Shown: positions 32,691-44,149, counted from the first letter of the stretch. The stretch: 64,000 nt of DNA from Carya illinoinensis (GCF_018687715.1 NC_056767.1:7441001-7505000); one strand, 5' to 3'. Notes: generated from the letters alone by a model not told the origin. Numbers and translations are program-made.

Positions 32691-34059
32691 TGATGAGTGT
32701 GCGAAAGTGCACTCTATATACCCTATTATTGGACTAAAATGCTAAAATGTGAATAGAAATTATAGAAATTAATGTGTATTCTTAAATTGAATTTCTATTT
32801 ACGTTGGGATACTCCTAAGCAGTTTTTTTATGTCTAATTTCAGAGTTTATAAAAGAGCAAGTCAAGCCCAGTCAAATTCAAAGGAGGACATTCATGGGGT
32901 TTGAGAGCAATTTGGAAGAAAAGAAAAAGAAAAAGAAAATCACAAAATGAAACCACAAGAAGTCCAAGTTCGAAATTCGCTAGGAGACAGTCTGGACATA
33001 CTTTAGTGTTTTAACTGTATCTTTTTACTCATATATCAGATTGATGCAATTCTTGATGCATTGGAAAGCTATCTTAAAGGGCTATAACTTTGTCTCTAAT
33101 AAGGATTTCCAAATTCGAACTCCTGAAGGCTGTACGTGGCTGCTAAGATAAGTCATAAAATTTAGGCGATTTTTTTACACGGAAATCAAGAGGACATTAG
33201 GGTTTCTTTCTTACCCTATATAAGCATATCATTAGCACGAAATGGAGAGGAGGAAGAGGCACAAGAAGCAGATCTGAAGAGAGGAGAAAATCACTTCCAT
33301 GGCCACCGTTCGCTTCAGTTTTCTCTGGAGATTTTTGTTGTCCATTATATTTATGGGTAACTAAATTCTCAAGTAGGGTTAGAGATGAACTTGCACATTA
33401 TATGGTATTTTTAATTTATTCTTAATTCATGTATTTGATTTTCAATTGCTAAAACTCTTTTATTTTATCATTTTCAATTCATCGTTGATGTTTTCTTCTC
33501 CGAATAATCATAGAATTTATTGTGTTTATGGATTCAGTCATGCTTTTTCTATTGAATGGATTAGTTCTTTGATTATGTTTGGATCAATTATTTATCTATA
33601 TTGATTTAGTTTTTTACTGCAATATCGCTTCCTGAGTATATTGTCGTTATTGGATTTTATCAATAGGAGTAGTAATTCACGTTTTTTAAAAGTAGTGAAT
33701 ATTTTTTCAAAGGGTTACATTTGATTTAAGTCTGGTTTATAAATCTATACCTTCCGATTGGGAATTGCGGGAATTGAGTTCCTAATTGAGTTATCTAATG
33801 AATTAAGAATAATTAAAATACCAAATTTGTGCAAGGGATTCCCGACGCTCTACTGTTTGTTAAATTTGAGTACTTTTTCTGTTAATCACTTTGCTTCACT
33901 TGAATTTACATTTAAAATTAATTTTTGTTCTCTATTACTTATTTAATATTTTTTCTTTAGTTTCTTTGTTCCTTTTGCTATTCTTTTAATTTGTCTCCCT
34001 GTGGAATCGACACCCCAAAGTTGTGTTACAACTACCGCGTTATTCTTTGGGCGTAATCA
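32691..34059 (+). repeat. 3' LTR of the Athila derivative
   Basis: Differs from the 5' LTR at about 40 sites by eye, mostly transitions, plus a few 1-3-bp indels. TATA box at 33217-33223. Confidence 0.95.
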
Positions 34060-34060
34060 A

Positions 34061-34170
34061 GACCCCACGACTCCCAAATTTAATCACCAAAGTTGACCAA
34101 AAAACTCGTGGTGCAGCTCAAAGGGGCGTGGAGGTCAAAAGACCTCATAACTCCCATACTTAACCACAAG
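34061..34170. repeat. 78-bp minisatellite, right block
   Basis: One full unit (34061-34139) and a partial one, continuing the array cut by the Athila derivative. After 34170 the repeat is lost and Tat 3' sequence follows. Confidence 0.88.
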
Positions 34171-34971
34171 GAGGCGGCATACATACAAATTACAAACTGA
34201 ATCAAGCATGAGGATTATGCATTCAAAGCAGCACACCATCACCAAAATATTATGTACATACCAACGCCAATTTGTCCAAAACGTCTTCACAAGACTGCTA
34301 CAAAAATTCTAAAAATGCAAAATGTTACACTGATCTAGGAAACAAATATCAATTAAAAAAACAACAAAGGACTTCAGGAAGAAGGAGTTGGCGAAGGTTG
34401 CGAGGGTGATGGTGAGTCCAAGAAGAAGTCAGGCATGGTTATGCGCCCTAAGGAATCAACAAACTGGACTGAAGCATCATCGAGCTTTAAGCCCTCAATG
34501 TTCAAACGTTTCAGTTCTGTTCGGGGATGGACCAATAGGTGAGCTCGCAAATGGGCTACACCAACCCCATACCCATACCCAAAGGCTTAGTCCCTCACAC
34601 TCCTGATGAAGGCCAATTACGGATGCAAGCGAACCACCTTGTCCCTCGAAGCAGTCAACTTGGCTTCTAACTCTTGTATACATTTCTTCTGCTCCCTCAC
34701 CTTCTTGTCTAAATTTATCAGGGTTTGGTTCTGTCTATCTTAATTGGCATCGGCAGTCACCCGATCTTTTTTATAGGCATCAAACCTCTTGCACAAGTCT
34801 TCATAAGACCCTTTCTTCTCAAACAGTTGAATGTTATGCTCCCATTGAGCCGCATTATGTGAAACCTTAGATTGTGAAAACTCAAGGGAAAGCTACTTGC
34901 GATTTTATTCAGAAGTAGCTAACGCTTGAGCATACTAAAAATAGCATTGTTCGCATGGCAACCAACTACTG
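34171..34971 (-). pseudogene. Distal, shattered part of the Tat antisense ORF
   Basis: Read on the minus strand this stretch keeps scattered helical pieces such as RQEGEGAEEMYTRVRSQVD near 34670-34720, but frames change every 100-200 bp. I take it as the decayed continuation of the coiled-coil ORF at 34972-35187. Nothing is visible on the plus strand. Confidence 0.4.
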
Positions 34972-35187
34972 CTAGGAACATTCCAATTTCTCCTTTATGC
35001 CACGCAGTTGGGTGCAAGCTGAGTCGTGCTCAGATTCTGCCCATTGCAAGGCAAAGTTTTGCTTGGCTTTGAGGGACCTAACATGAAGTAACTGCCCTTG
35101 AAGCTCAGATGCCTCATCACGGAGGATATCAAGTTCGCCTTCCACACAATGAATGTGCCTATAAGCTTGCTCAAGGTAAAATTTCAT
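34972..35187 (-). pseudogene. Antisense coiled-coil ORF fragment of the Tat element
   Basis: A 71-residue minus-strand frame with ATG at 35187 and TAG at 34972: MKFYLEQAYRHIHCVEGELD, then ELQGQLLHVRSLKAKQNFAL, rich in E, L, Q and K with heptad-like spacing. Antisense extra ORFs downstream of pol are known in Tat-lineage elements; their function is unknown. The first Met may be internal to a longer protein whose N-terminal part is 35453-35916. Stops and frame changes separate the pieces. Confidence 0.6.
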
Positions 35188-35452
35188 CTCAATTTTCTAG
35201 TAAGTAGCTGAGAAATCTCTCGTTTAGTATAGAAGGTAAACTTTTGCCACTCGTAAACCTCAAACACCTGGTCAGCATGGTCATTAACAATTCGGGTTGT
35301 CAAGCTTTCCATGCCTTGTAAGGTACAATAACAAGTTATGGAACACACACACATAGGAGTAAAAGAGAAAAATTATAACGACTTGGTAAGCAAACTCGTA
35401 CTGGAGTCAAGAGATCCTTGAGGCGGTGTGACATCTCCATTACGCCCCCATC

Positions 35453-35916
35453 CTAAGGAGAGGAACTCAAAAGGGAAAGTCTCTCAATTCTTTTTTCCTT
35501 AGCTTGATGGTCCTCAACCTGGACCCTTCCAAGGGGATGTGTCAATGGCACGAAAGTGGTGGCAGTGGCCTCTATTTCTGGCATAGGCAAAGGAGCAATG
35601 ATTTCTACCTCCGGCATAAAGGGAGTGACAGTGGCCTCCACTTCCAGCGTAGGAGAGTTATGGACTGGGGTGACATCAAGGTCTTCTTCATCTCCACTCA
35701 CATCTTCTTCATCCCCTCCTACCACTTGCTCTCCCCTCGAAGACCCTCCCCCTTTCCTAGGGGTTGAAGGATCCATGTCGCCGCCAAAAGAGGAGGAGGC
35801 GTAAGAAGGGATTGAGACCCTTTCGTTATCTGTGGATGGGGTCACGCCCTTGAAATAGTCGTGGGTAAGGAGCTTGGGTTGATAATTTGGTCACCACCTA
35901 CTGTGGTAGACGCCAT
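35453..35916 (-). pseudogene. N-terminal part of the Tat antisense ORF (acidic, repeat-bearing)
   Basis: The minus strand starts at ATG 35916 (MASTTVGGD). A 1-base frame change then leads into the frame that runs to 35453: Ser-rich YASSSFGGDMDPSTPRKGGG, an acidic run GGDEEDVSGDEEDLDVTP, then a short internal repeat built on MPEVE/MPEIE flanked by PFMPEVEIIAPLP. No domain is recognised. It lies directly before segment C and runs against pol, as antisense ORFs of Tat elements do. Confidence 0.6.
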
Positions 35917-36038
35917 CTTAGATGTCACGATCTCAACCACGCCCATGGAGGTGTTAAATATCTTGGAGGTAGATTCGCCGCAGCAAATTTTCCTTTCCAC
36001 ACCATAAATGATGGGTAATAATGTTATGTGATTTCAAG

Positions 36039-36349
36039 CATATGAGCTATGGAAAGAAGACAAAGGCATGGAGTTTATGGATCCAATTCTGGATGATACA
36101 ATTTTGCCTTTGAAATTAATTAGATGCATGCAAATTGCTCTTTTATGCATCCAGGAAACAACAAAAGATAGGCCATCCGTGTTGGAAGTTTCCCCAATGC
36201 TAAAAAATGAATATGCAGCTCTAACAATTCCCAAAAAGTCATCTTTTTCAAGAAAAATAGATGAAGATCAAGAGGAAGATAAGCCCATATTGCAGCAAGA
36301 AATTTGTTATGATAATATTACTACAATCTCAGAACTAGTAGCCAAATGA
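36039..36349 (+). pseudogene. S-receptor-like kinase last exon, copy C
   Basis: A plausible acceptor site (atttcaag at 36031-36038) opens a frame of about 103 residues: AYELWKEDKGMEFMDPILDD, then LIRCMQIALLCIQE, KDRPSVLEVSPMLKNE, ALTIPKKSSFS and a C-terminal TISELVAK before TGA at 36347. This is the last exon of a G-type-lectin S-receptor-like kinase, covering kinase subdomains X-XI and the tail. It has no stop or frameshift. The upstream exons (HRD, DFG, P-loop) are absent; Tat element DNA lies there instead. It is a fragment, although it could be spliced onto a foreign exon. Confidence 0.8.
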
Positions 36350-36396
36350 AAACAGAGGGATTGCGAAACCTGATATCATTGTTGCGAAGATTTAGG

Positions 36397-36713
36397 ACTC
36401 ATTTAGACACTTAGAATATATCAGAATATCTGTGAATAATAGTAAAATAGTTAGTGAATAATAGTGAAATTATTTAAATTAAGATGTTTTAGTAGATTTT
36501 GGGAGATGAGATAGAAAAAGTTTAATAATAATATTAAAAAAATTTGAATATAATTTTGTAATATTATTTTTGTTTTAAAATTTAAAAGAGTTGTATTATT
36601 TTTTATATTTTGTTTGGGAGTTTAAAAAAGTTATAATAATTAATTAAGTGTTTTATGTTTGATGAGAATATTCGGGATTATATGAGAATACTTGTGTTCC
36701 CAAATAAGACCTT
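36397..36713. repeat. TTTGGACAC-family MITE-like element in segment C
   Basis: Starts actcatttagacac and ends gtgttcccaaataagacc. It is the counterpart of 853-1213, so it was present before the segment was copied. Confidence 0.6.
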
Positions 36714-37314
36714 ATCCTGTTTTTATTTTAAAGATTTTAAAAGTAAAAAATAATTTTTAAAAAATTAGATGTTATTTTTAACTAAATATCTTAATCTATT
36801 TCTACTCATAGCATGAATTTGCAACTATTCTTTTTAAAAGTAATGTTAAATACAGTCCTAATTTCACTTTGTACAAACTTTACGCACTCCATTTAAAAAA
36901 TAGTAGAGTTTATCATTAAAAATAATTTTTTTACGTGGATATTATATTTGACTACTTTTTTCAAAGGGATAATGAAGCTTACATGCCTAAAACTGGACAA
37001 GTCATTTCGTTTTTTTAATATTCTTTGAGAGAATCAAGATTAGTGACTTCAATACACTCTTTTTAGACCGTTAACTATAAAAAATTCTTTTTAATATTCT
37101 ATTTTAAATTTAATTTGCTCTACAAATAGCAACATGCATGATCGATAATGCTTATTCTGAACTAATATGACAATTGGTTGTGTTACTTGAACATTTTGTT
37201 TTTCATTTTTAAAACATATTTAAAGAGAGAAATTCTACTTATCTTTTCTTATACCACATACTAATATGTAATTTATCATTTTTTTTTCTATTTAAACACA
37301 CATATATTGACATA

Positions 37315-37467
37315 GAAGGTGAAAGCAGCTTGGGATTGAGGCCGGGAGCGTCGGATTATAATAGATTGGTCCATGCTTTGAGCATGTCAACTGTCAAGAC
37401 ATGTAGAAAAAAGCCCAAGAGTTGTTTGATAAAATGAAGAGGCCAGAGAAAATTCATGCCAGCATGA
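37315..37467 (+). pseudogene. PPR-like fragment, copy C (frameshifted)
   Basis: Starts EGESSLGLRPGASDYNRLVH but an insertion of a few bases after the HALSMS motif and further small indels shift the frame. The end KFMPA with TGA is recovered in another frame. Confidence 0.65.
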
Positions 37468-38440
37468 AACTAAGCCGTACATAATTTTTTTATTGGATGG
37501 AGCTTGCCTTCACCAATGGAGAGGGCATCCAATCGTTGGATTTCAAACCACAAAAATATAGTTTGGATGGATTTGTAGCTGAGGTTTCATATCAGCAGGG
37601 TTTGTTTAGCTTTTGTGGTTACGGTTTATATGCTTATTGTAATGTCTTGTATAGAGGTTAGTTGGTTTTATAATTTATTTTGATGTCTCGCTTTGGTTTT
37701 CATGATTATGTGTAACCTCTACTTGTCTGGATGTAATCATGGTATTTTTCCGTTATAAGTGAGGACTATCAATAAAATTGAAGTACCGTCATTTTCTTTT
37801 GAAAAAATTATAAAAAGTCTTTTTCTTTTAAAAAAATTAAAAAAAAAAAGAGTTTTAGGGCTAATGGGCATATATCTTTATAAATCCAAATAATAAAAAA
37901 AAAAGTTATTCCTAATTACACATAGATCAATAGTCACGACATATTGCTGATATTTATAAATTTATAAATTTAAACTTTACAGATCAGATCGTCTCACATT
38001 AATAACGTGAATGTTATATCCTCTACGGCGGCTTAAAAATATAATAACTCTAAAAAGAAATCAATGGTATGCAATGCAAACTACTAGCAAACAAATAATC
38101 ATAAGAAGTTGTCCAAGAGTTTCCATATTTTTTGCCATGTCAATATTTACAAGAGACAGCCCAAAACTGAATAAGGACTATTTTGGAACAAAATACAAAG
38201 ACGCGTAAAGCATTGTTTTTGTTGTGATTAAAAAACATTATGAATCTTGATAAAGCCAAGTAATAACACTTGTTTAGTTTGACCTAATGACTCCACCATC
38301 AGCATCTTTTTTAATTGTTCCAAAAATAAAAATAAAAAACAAACTCATTAAAACGCTCACATGAATGGGGAGACAACAAACGTAACCCACCACTGACAAT
38401 ATGTCAGATTTGTCAAACCAAATCTAACCGACACCATATA

Positions 38441-39634
38441 ATCATAATGGCTAATTTTTAATACAATTTATACGTGATAGCGCTAATGATAAAAGATTAA
38501 AAATAGGTGATGTGTGAGGTTTTATATTATTTTAAAAAAATTATTATTTATAAAATTTAAATATAATTTTAATTATATTATTAATTAATTTTTTTAAAAT
38601 ATAAATTATATTGTTTGAGATTAGAATGTTATAAATGGTATTAAAGTTAAGTTAATTAAAAATGTGGGATTTGAGTTATGCCACATATAACAGACAGGCT
38701 CTACGAGGATGTCGAGAATTTAAGAGTGGTAGATTGTGATATCTTCATTAGATAAGATTGAGAGTAAATGGTATATAGAATTCCACATTACTTAAAAATA
38801 AAAAAAATTCTTACTATTTATAAAGTTTAAATGGGACTCTAATTATATCACTAATTAGTTATTTTAGAGTATAGAATATGTGATTTAGACCTTCCATTAG
38901 GACGTAATATTATACCTATGCATAAATCCCATTTTACTTTGTATATATATATATTGAGAAATATTAGGTTTACATATAAATTTTATTGTGTGAAGTATAT
39001 AATTATTATACAGTCGTTTTGAAATAGAGTAAAATTTATTATTAAAAAATTAAATTTTTTATATAAATTTTATATTCATTCAGTTTTATAAAATGATTAT
39101 ACGATAATTGCAAACTCATTGTTGTAATTATAACTTTTCAATATTTTTTATAAATGAGACGTGTGAGATTTATTCATTAAGAGTTTTAATATATCGTAAC
39201 CAGATTTATTATATTTATTAAAAAAATTAAAATTTCAATACTTTTTACGTTTTAGACTCTGTCTCGAACAGTTTTAATAACTAATAAATTTTTATTTATC
39301 CTTAATTCCATGAGAAGAATTTAAAGGGTAAAACAAAAAAATAAATAAATAAAATAGAGGTGAAAGTTTCAGAGAAATCCCACTACGGCTGCTCCTTCAT
39401 TCGGGTGTAAAAATAAAAAAGCACCCGCTCAGTCTGTGCAAATGCAATGCATATTTTCCATTTGCCACATTAATCATCAACCTGCTGCCACACTCTCACT
39501 TTTGTCGCCCCCCTTCTTCTTCTTCTTCTTCAATTTTATCATTTTATGGGTGTGCTTGACAAAGGATCCAATTTTACAGTAATATAAGAAGAGGAACGAG
39601 GAGGGGAAGCTGGTGGAGGTGGGAGCAGAGAACA
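38441..39634. other. Intergenic DNA and promoter region of the receptor kinase gene
   Basis: AT-rich with no ORF of interest. A CT-rich tract with six cttcttctt-type triplets lies at 39505-39532, about 100 bp before the start codon, and is typical of plant 5' leaders. I see no clear TATA box at a fixed distance. Confidence 0.5.
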
Positions 39635-42501
39635 ATGACTGAGTATACGTTCTTAAACGATCAGCTCTCGAAGCGTACCTCCATTTTTGGTCTTCGCTTG
39701 TGGGTAGTGCTTGGTATATGCGTAGGTGCAGCCATAGTTCTTGTGCTCTTCCTTATATCTCTCTGGTTCACGTCAAGGCGCAAAAGTTCTTCCTCTTCTC
39801 CTTCTTCTTCTTCAAAGCCCGTCAACAAGTCCTCTTTGAATCCCACCATCCCAAGCGTCTCCAAAGAAATCCAAGAAATCCGAATCGACCCTTCACACAA
39901 CCCAACCCACCCCCACCAGGACCAAAACCCAAATGCTTTCCAGCAGGCCTCTAACTCGGACCCATTGCCGGAATCGGAGCCGTTGTGCAGAGCTCAACCC
40001 CTGCTTCTTCCGCTAGAGGAAGAGAGCCCGCTAGGTGGGCGGAACAGAATTCACATAGAAATCGGGAAAGATCATCGGATTTCGTACCCTGAGCGTGCTG
40101 GAGGCTCGTCTCATGGCAGCGGAGAGGCCAAGTCCGGCGACCAGGCAATGATTGCGGTGCCAGAGGTCTCTCATTTGGGCTGGGGGCACTGGTACACTCT
40201 CAGAGAGCTTGAGGTGTCCACTAATGGGTTTGCTGATGAGAATGTGATCGGTGAGGGTGGGTATGGGATTGTCTACAGGGGTGTGTTGGAGGATAATACC
40301 ACGGTTGCAGTTAAGAATTTGCTCAATAACAGGTAATTTCGTTGCATGTCGGTATAACATCCTCGAAATCTTGATCTTTTAGCTGGTGATGTTGTTATTC
40401 ATGGACCTAGTTGGAATTTGACGCATTAGTTAGTGTTTTGTTACTTTGTTTCTTTGTTGGTTTGAATTTGAGAATCAACGGCTGGAGCATAAATTAACCG
40501 AAGGTTGCATGTACTTCGTATTGGAGGAGTTATGACAGAAAGTTTGATCGGGGTAGTTGTTTTGCTTCAGGGGACAAGCTGAGAAGGAGTTTAAGGTTGA
40601 AGTTGAAGCAATTGGACGTGTTCGGCATAAGAATTTAGTGAGATTGCTTGGTTATTGTGCTGAAGGAGCTCATCGGTATCTCTATCCTCTTCGGTTACAT
40701 CTTTGTCCCTCTAATCATTGTTAATTATGCATAACACTGTAAGTTAGACGTCTTTCGAGTTCATAAATGAAAGGAATATAAAAGAATTAATTAATTATAA
40801 TCGAATAGAATGACGCCATTCCCTTCTTCCCTTTAATACATCTCTGAAGCATGGGAAAGGTTCGATTAATCATTTCCTTTCCTTTCCATTCCATTCACTG
40901 TAATCCCTTCCATCATCCAAAGAGGATTTTGATGTTTATGATGCTACAAGCTATTGCCTTGTCATTTTCTTAACTTATAATGTAATTGTTTTTTTACTCA
41001 TCCTGAAGAAAAAAAAAAAAAGAGAGGAAGAAACGGAAAATATTCTTGTCTTATATGGGTGCAGTGATGTACTTGAATTGTTATAGGATACTTGTTTATG
41101 AGTATGTTGACAATGGAAACCTAGAACAATGGATCCATGGAGATGTTGGGCCTTCCAGCCCTCTTACTTGGGAGATTCGAATGAATATAATAGTTGGAAC
41201 TGCAAAAGGGTATGTGTTGACTCAAATATGTTTATTACATTATGCTTCTACTTTGGATTGTTTCTTGGATGCCATGACTGAACCTTGATTACAAATATAG
41301 GTTGACATACCTGCACGAGGGTCTTGAGCCCAAGGTTGTTCACCGTGATATCAAATCAAGCAACATCTTGCTTGATAAGCAGTGGAATCCGAAGGTCTCT
41401 GACTTTGGCCTAGCAAAGCTCTTGGGCTCAGAGAGGAGTTATGTGACAACCCGTGTGATGGGAACTTTTGGGTCAGTCGAATTGAAAACTCATAGTCACT
41501 TCCCATTCTGACCTTCAGAAATCTAGAAGAGCGAATAAAAATGATATTCTCTTGGTTCTGTTTTGTAGATATGTAGCTCCAGAATATGCCAGTACCGGCA
41601 TGTTGAATGAAAGAAGTGATGTATATAGTTTTGGAATTCTTCTGATGGAAATCATTTCTGGGAGAAACCCAGTAGACTACAGTCGCCCTGCTGGGGAGGT
41701 ATGTGTTCATCGATCCTAGATACTTCGTGAAATTGCTTTATGAGCAGCTCAAGATAAGCCTTTTTTCTTTTTGATAGCAACTGCCAAATCAAACTTTCAG
41801 GTGAACCTAGTTGAGTGGCTTAAAGCCATGGTCACAAATCGGAATGCAGATGGTGTTTTGGATCCTAGGCTACCAGAGAAACCTTCTTCAAGGGCTCTGA
41901 AACGTGCTCTGCTAGTAGCTTTGCGCTGTGTGGATCCAAATGCTCAGAAAAGGCCAAAGATGGGGCATGTGATACATATGCTCGAGGCTGATGAGTTCCC
42001 TTTCCGTGATGTGAGTTTTCGTTTACTTGTGCCCCTTATTATCTTTATAACTATATTCTTATCTCCATTCTTTTAATGGTTATGAAGTTGGACCTTGTTT
42101 GGGTATTATATGTCCCATGTTTTCTGGTTTTCCACATTTACTGATAATTTTGCACAATGAACCACTTTGATTTTCTTTTCACTTAAATATTGAAATGCAA
42201 TATTTTCCTACCCAATCAGAGATGTGATTAGTAGTTACTGCAACTTCATTCATGCCGGGTTTGTGAAAACCGCATCATGATTATTATTGAACAATGCGCC
42301 ATGTAACGCTTACCTGTCTACACTTAACTTCTCATCAAGGCTTGTCTTTGCAATTGATTTTAGGACCGTAGAGCTGGACGCATACAACAGGATGGTACAA
42401 AGGAGAGGCAAGTAAATGAATCTGGGGACAGTAGTGGATATGAAGGTGGTGCTCGAGCCAATAGATCTTTATGGATAAAGGATGTGCCTGAAGAGCGGTA
42501 G
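39635..42501 (+). CDS. Receptor-like serine/threonine kinase, At1g01540/At4g01330 type (7 exons)
   Basis: Exons: 39635-40332, 40571-40675, 41087-41209, 41301-41471, 41569-41698, 41801-42010 and 42364-42501. All introns are GT..AG and the phases join into 1575 bp (524 residues). Short N-terminus, one membrane helix ([20 protein letters not shown], about residues 22-45), a Ser/Pro-rich juxtamembrane linker, then the [14 protein letters not shown] lead-in and the kinase: P-loop [17 protein letters not shown] lysine, [45 protein letters not shown] and [13 protein letters not shown]. The polar C-tail ends IKDVPEER. Catalytic residues are all present, so an active kinase at the plasma membrane is expected. 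The family has almost no extracellular domain; its ligand and partners are unknown. ATG 39635 fits the family N-terminus ([15 protein letters not shown]). Confidence 0.95.
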
Positions 42502-42970
42502 GTTCGCCTTGCTAATGTATAAGGTGAAGCGACATGCCTTCTTTTTCCTCCTTTTTTTCCATCCAGAGCTGGATTTTGCGACATCATTTATTCCCTGTAT
42601 ATGTCATTCGTTTAATATAAATTTCTACTGTTTGTAGATTTTTTATCATATTGTGTCATGCTCTTTATACCCATTGACCACATACTTTAGCGTTGCCAAC
42701 CAAATTTTGTAGAGGATATGCTTTGGTATCGATTATTATTTCACAGCTCTTTATTTTTTTTTTAACGAAATCATCAAGAAAAAGTAAAGCTGTCTTCATT
42801 TCTTGACATCTTGCCACTACTTTGTTTAAAGGGCAGTGAAAATGTTTTTAATTCAGTTTCCTTGCAGAAGCTACACCATTATCACTTGTGTAATGGGGTT
42901 ATCATCAAAAGGTGATTTCACCATTACTGTTGCTTACTTGGGGATCACCCATTTTTAAGAACTGATCAAG

Positions 42971-42971
<1 letters not shown>

Positions 42972-43006
<35 letters not shown>
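42972..43006. repeat. (GT)n microsatellite
   Basis: About 17 GT dinucleotides, about 470 bp behind the kinase stop codon. Confidence 0.95.
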
Positions 43007-43008
<2 letters not shown>

Positions 43009-43479
43009 GCATGTACATGTTTAAGAATATGTCTCGGCAAATGTTGCTAATATGATTTCTTCATCGATAAAGAACAAAGAACTGCATTATTGATTTACAA
43101 CCAAAGGTGAAAAAGAGCAGGACAGGAAAATTCTAAAAAGTTACTTCATTATTCATAAAGCAAAACGATTGAGTATTAAATGTATCACGATCAAAACCCT
43201 TGATTAAGGATGTTTGATAAAAGGCCTTTTGTCCTGAAAAGTTAGGTGGGGATGATTAGAAGTCATGGGTCCTACAGTTCACAAGAATCACTATTACATT
43301 CTAACATTGTTTATAAAGGTGTGGGGGCTTGGTTGTGACAGGAAACTTTGGCAAGAGAATCTTCGGGACCCCCTTTTCTCTTCCTTTCTTTTGTTGTTTT
43401 TGGTCTAAATAGAATGCCGTAAGGATGTTATCTCTTTACACTTTTTGCTTTTTGACTTTTTGTGCTCTATTAAGACCCC

Positions 43480-43594
43480 CACTTTGCATCCTCCATTCCC
43501 AGTTGGGGTGATCTAGAATTACGAGTTCCTCTCTCTCTCTCTCTCTGTGGCACTTTGCATGCTCCATTCCCAGTTTGGGTGAACTTGAATTATG

Positions 43595-43627
<33 letters not shown>
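43480..43627. repeat. Tandem duplication of about 70 bp, each unit ending in a CT array
   Basis: Both units read cactttgcat.ctccattccc, agtt.gggtga and gaatta.gagt, followed by CT arrays at 43529-43546 and 43596-43627. Confidence 0.85.
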
Positions 43628-43631
<4 letters not shown>

Positions 43632-44149
43632 GAGTCTTATCTTCTTTTTAGCAAGACAGTGATTATATTAGTTGGGTCTCAACCAAAATCCAAAAAACAG
43701 TAGATTCAACTCAAAAAAGTACTAAACTGAGAAAAGGAAAACAAATAGGAAATAGAAATGGTAGCAAATAATTTATATGCCTTTACTTCTACCGGCCACC
43801 CTAGAAGTTAGAACACATTTAACAGGCGTATATATTGTCTCCCCCTTGCTTGTAATTATTAAGTGATGTCTTTCTCCAAAACTAAACTAATGTTGCAGAA
43901 ACAGGAGCTTGAAGACCACAAAGAATCCAAATAAAGTAACAGGCAAACAAACAACAACAGGTTCTAAAGGAATGAAAGGAACCACATCAATTTTCATGAA
44001 CGAGTTTTGTGAAAGGTTCTAAAAATATTAGAGGGTAGACAAATTTTGTGAAAGGTTCTAAATATTGCTGCCCAAACTGTCAAAACCCTAGAACTCTACT
44101 ACAGTTGATCAATTTTTCACTATCCACTTAACTAACTTGTTAGAATAAG

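Larger units (their letters stand above)
26638..34059 (+). mobile_element. Athila-type Ty3/gypsy derivative lacking RT, RNase H and the integrase core
   Basis: LTRs at 26638-28002 and 32691-34059 (1365 and 1369 bp, about 3% different by eye) start TGATGAGTG and end GCGTAATCA. The flanks are agacc (26633-26637) and agacc (34060-34064), a perfect 5-bp target duplication inside the 78-bp minisatellite. The Asp-tRNA primer site is perfect. The coding region is gag, protease and then only the integrase C-terminus. The 1.7 kb behind it has no env-like ORF. It would need help in trans to move. Confidence 0.95.
19805..35977 (+). mobile_element. Decayed Tat/Ogre-type Ty3/gypsy element with nested insertions
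   Basis: In order it contains a primer site, gag, protease, RT, RNase H, a second RNase H, integrase, a 78-bp tandem repeat and antisense ORF remnants. A second RNase H together with an antisense ORF downstream of pol marks the Tat lineage. Two elements sit inside: a long-TIR DNA transposon (23197-24297) and an Athila-type derivative (26638-34059). Many stops and frameshifts make it long dead. The 5' LTR ends at 19804, but I could not define its start. No 3' LTR is recognisable unless segment C is part of it. Confidence 0.85.
35978..38440 (+). repeat. Copy C of the gene-fragment segment
   Basis: Homology to copy A begins abruptly at about 35978 (cagcaaattttcctttcc) only 60 bp upstream of the Tat antisense ORF start, and ends at about 38440. 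It holds the longest kinase fragment, the MITE (36397-36713), the PPR fragment and most of the noncoding block. About 240 bp (37590-37850) is not shared with A or B, and the palindrome is shortened. Confidence 0.85.
42502..44149. other. 3' UTR and intergenic DNA after the receptor kinase
   Basis: No second gene is seen. It contains a GT array, a tandem duplication with CT arrays, and AT-rich DNA. A possible acceptor (tgttgcag at about 43892-43899) followed by an open stretch to about 44021 is discussed among the rejected items. Confidence 0.5.

Noticed and set aside
26245..34170. CRISPR-like regular repeats
   Set aside because: Units are directly adjacent without spacers and lie in a plant retroelement; it is a minisatellite. 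The same holds for 62887-63083.
43892..44021. A possible alternative last exon of the receptor kinase (acceptor tgttgcag, open to TAA at about 44021, in frame if the donor gtaggt at 42499 were used)
   Set aside because: The stop at 42499-42501 gives a tail in keeping with the family, the putative exon has no recognisable similarity, and its intron would be 1.4 kb. RNA data could revive it.
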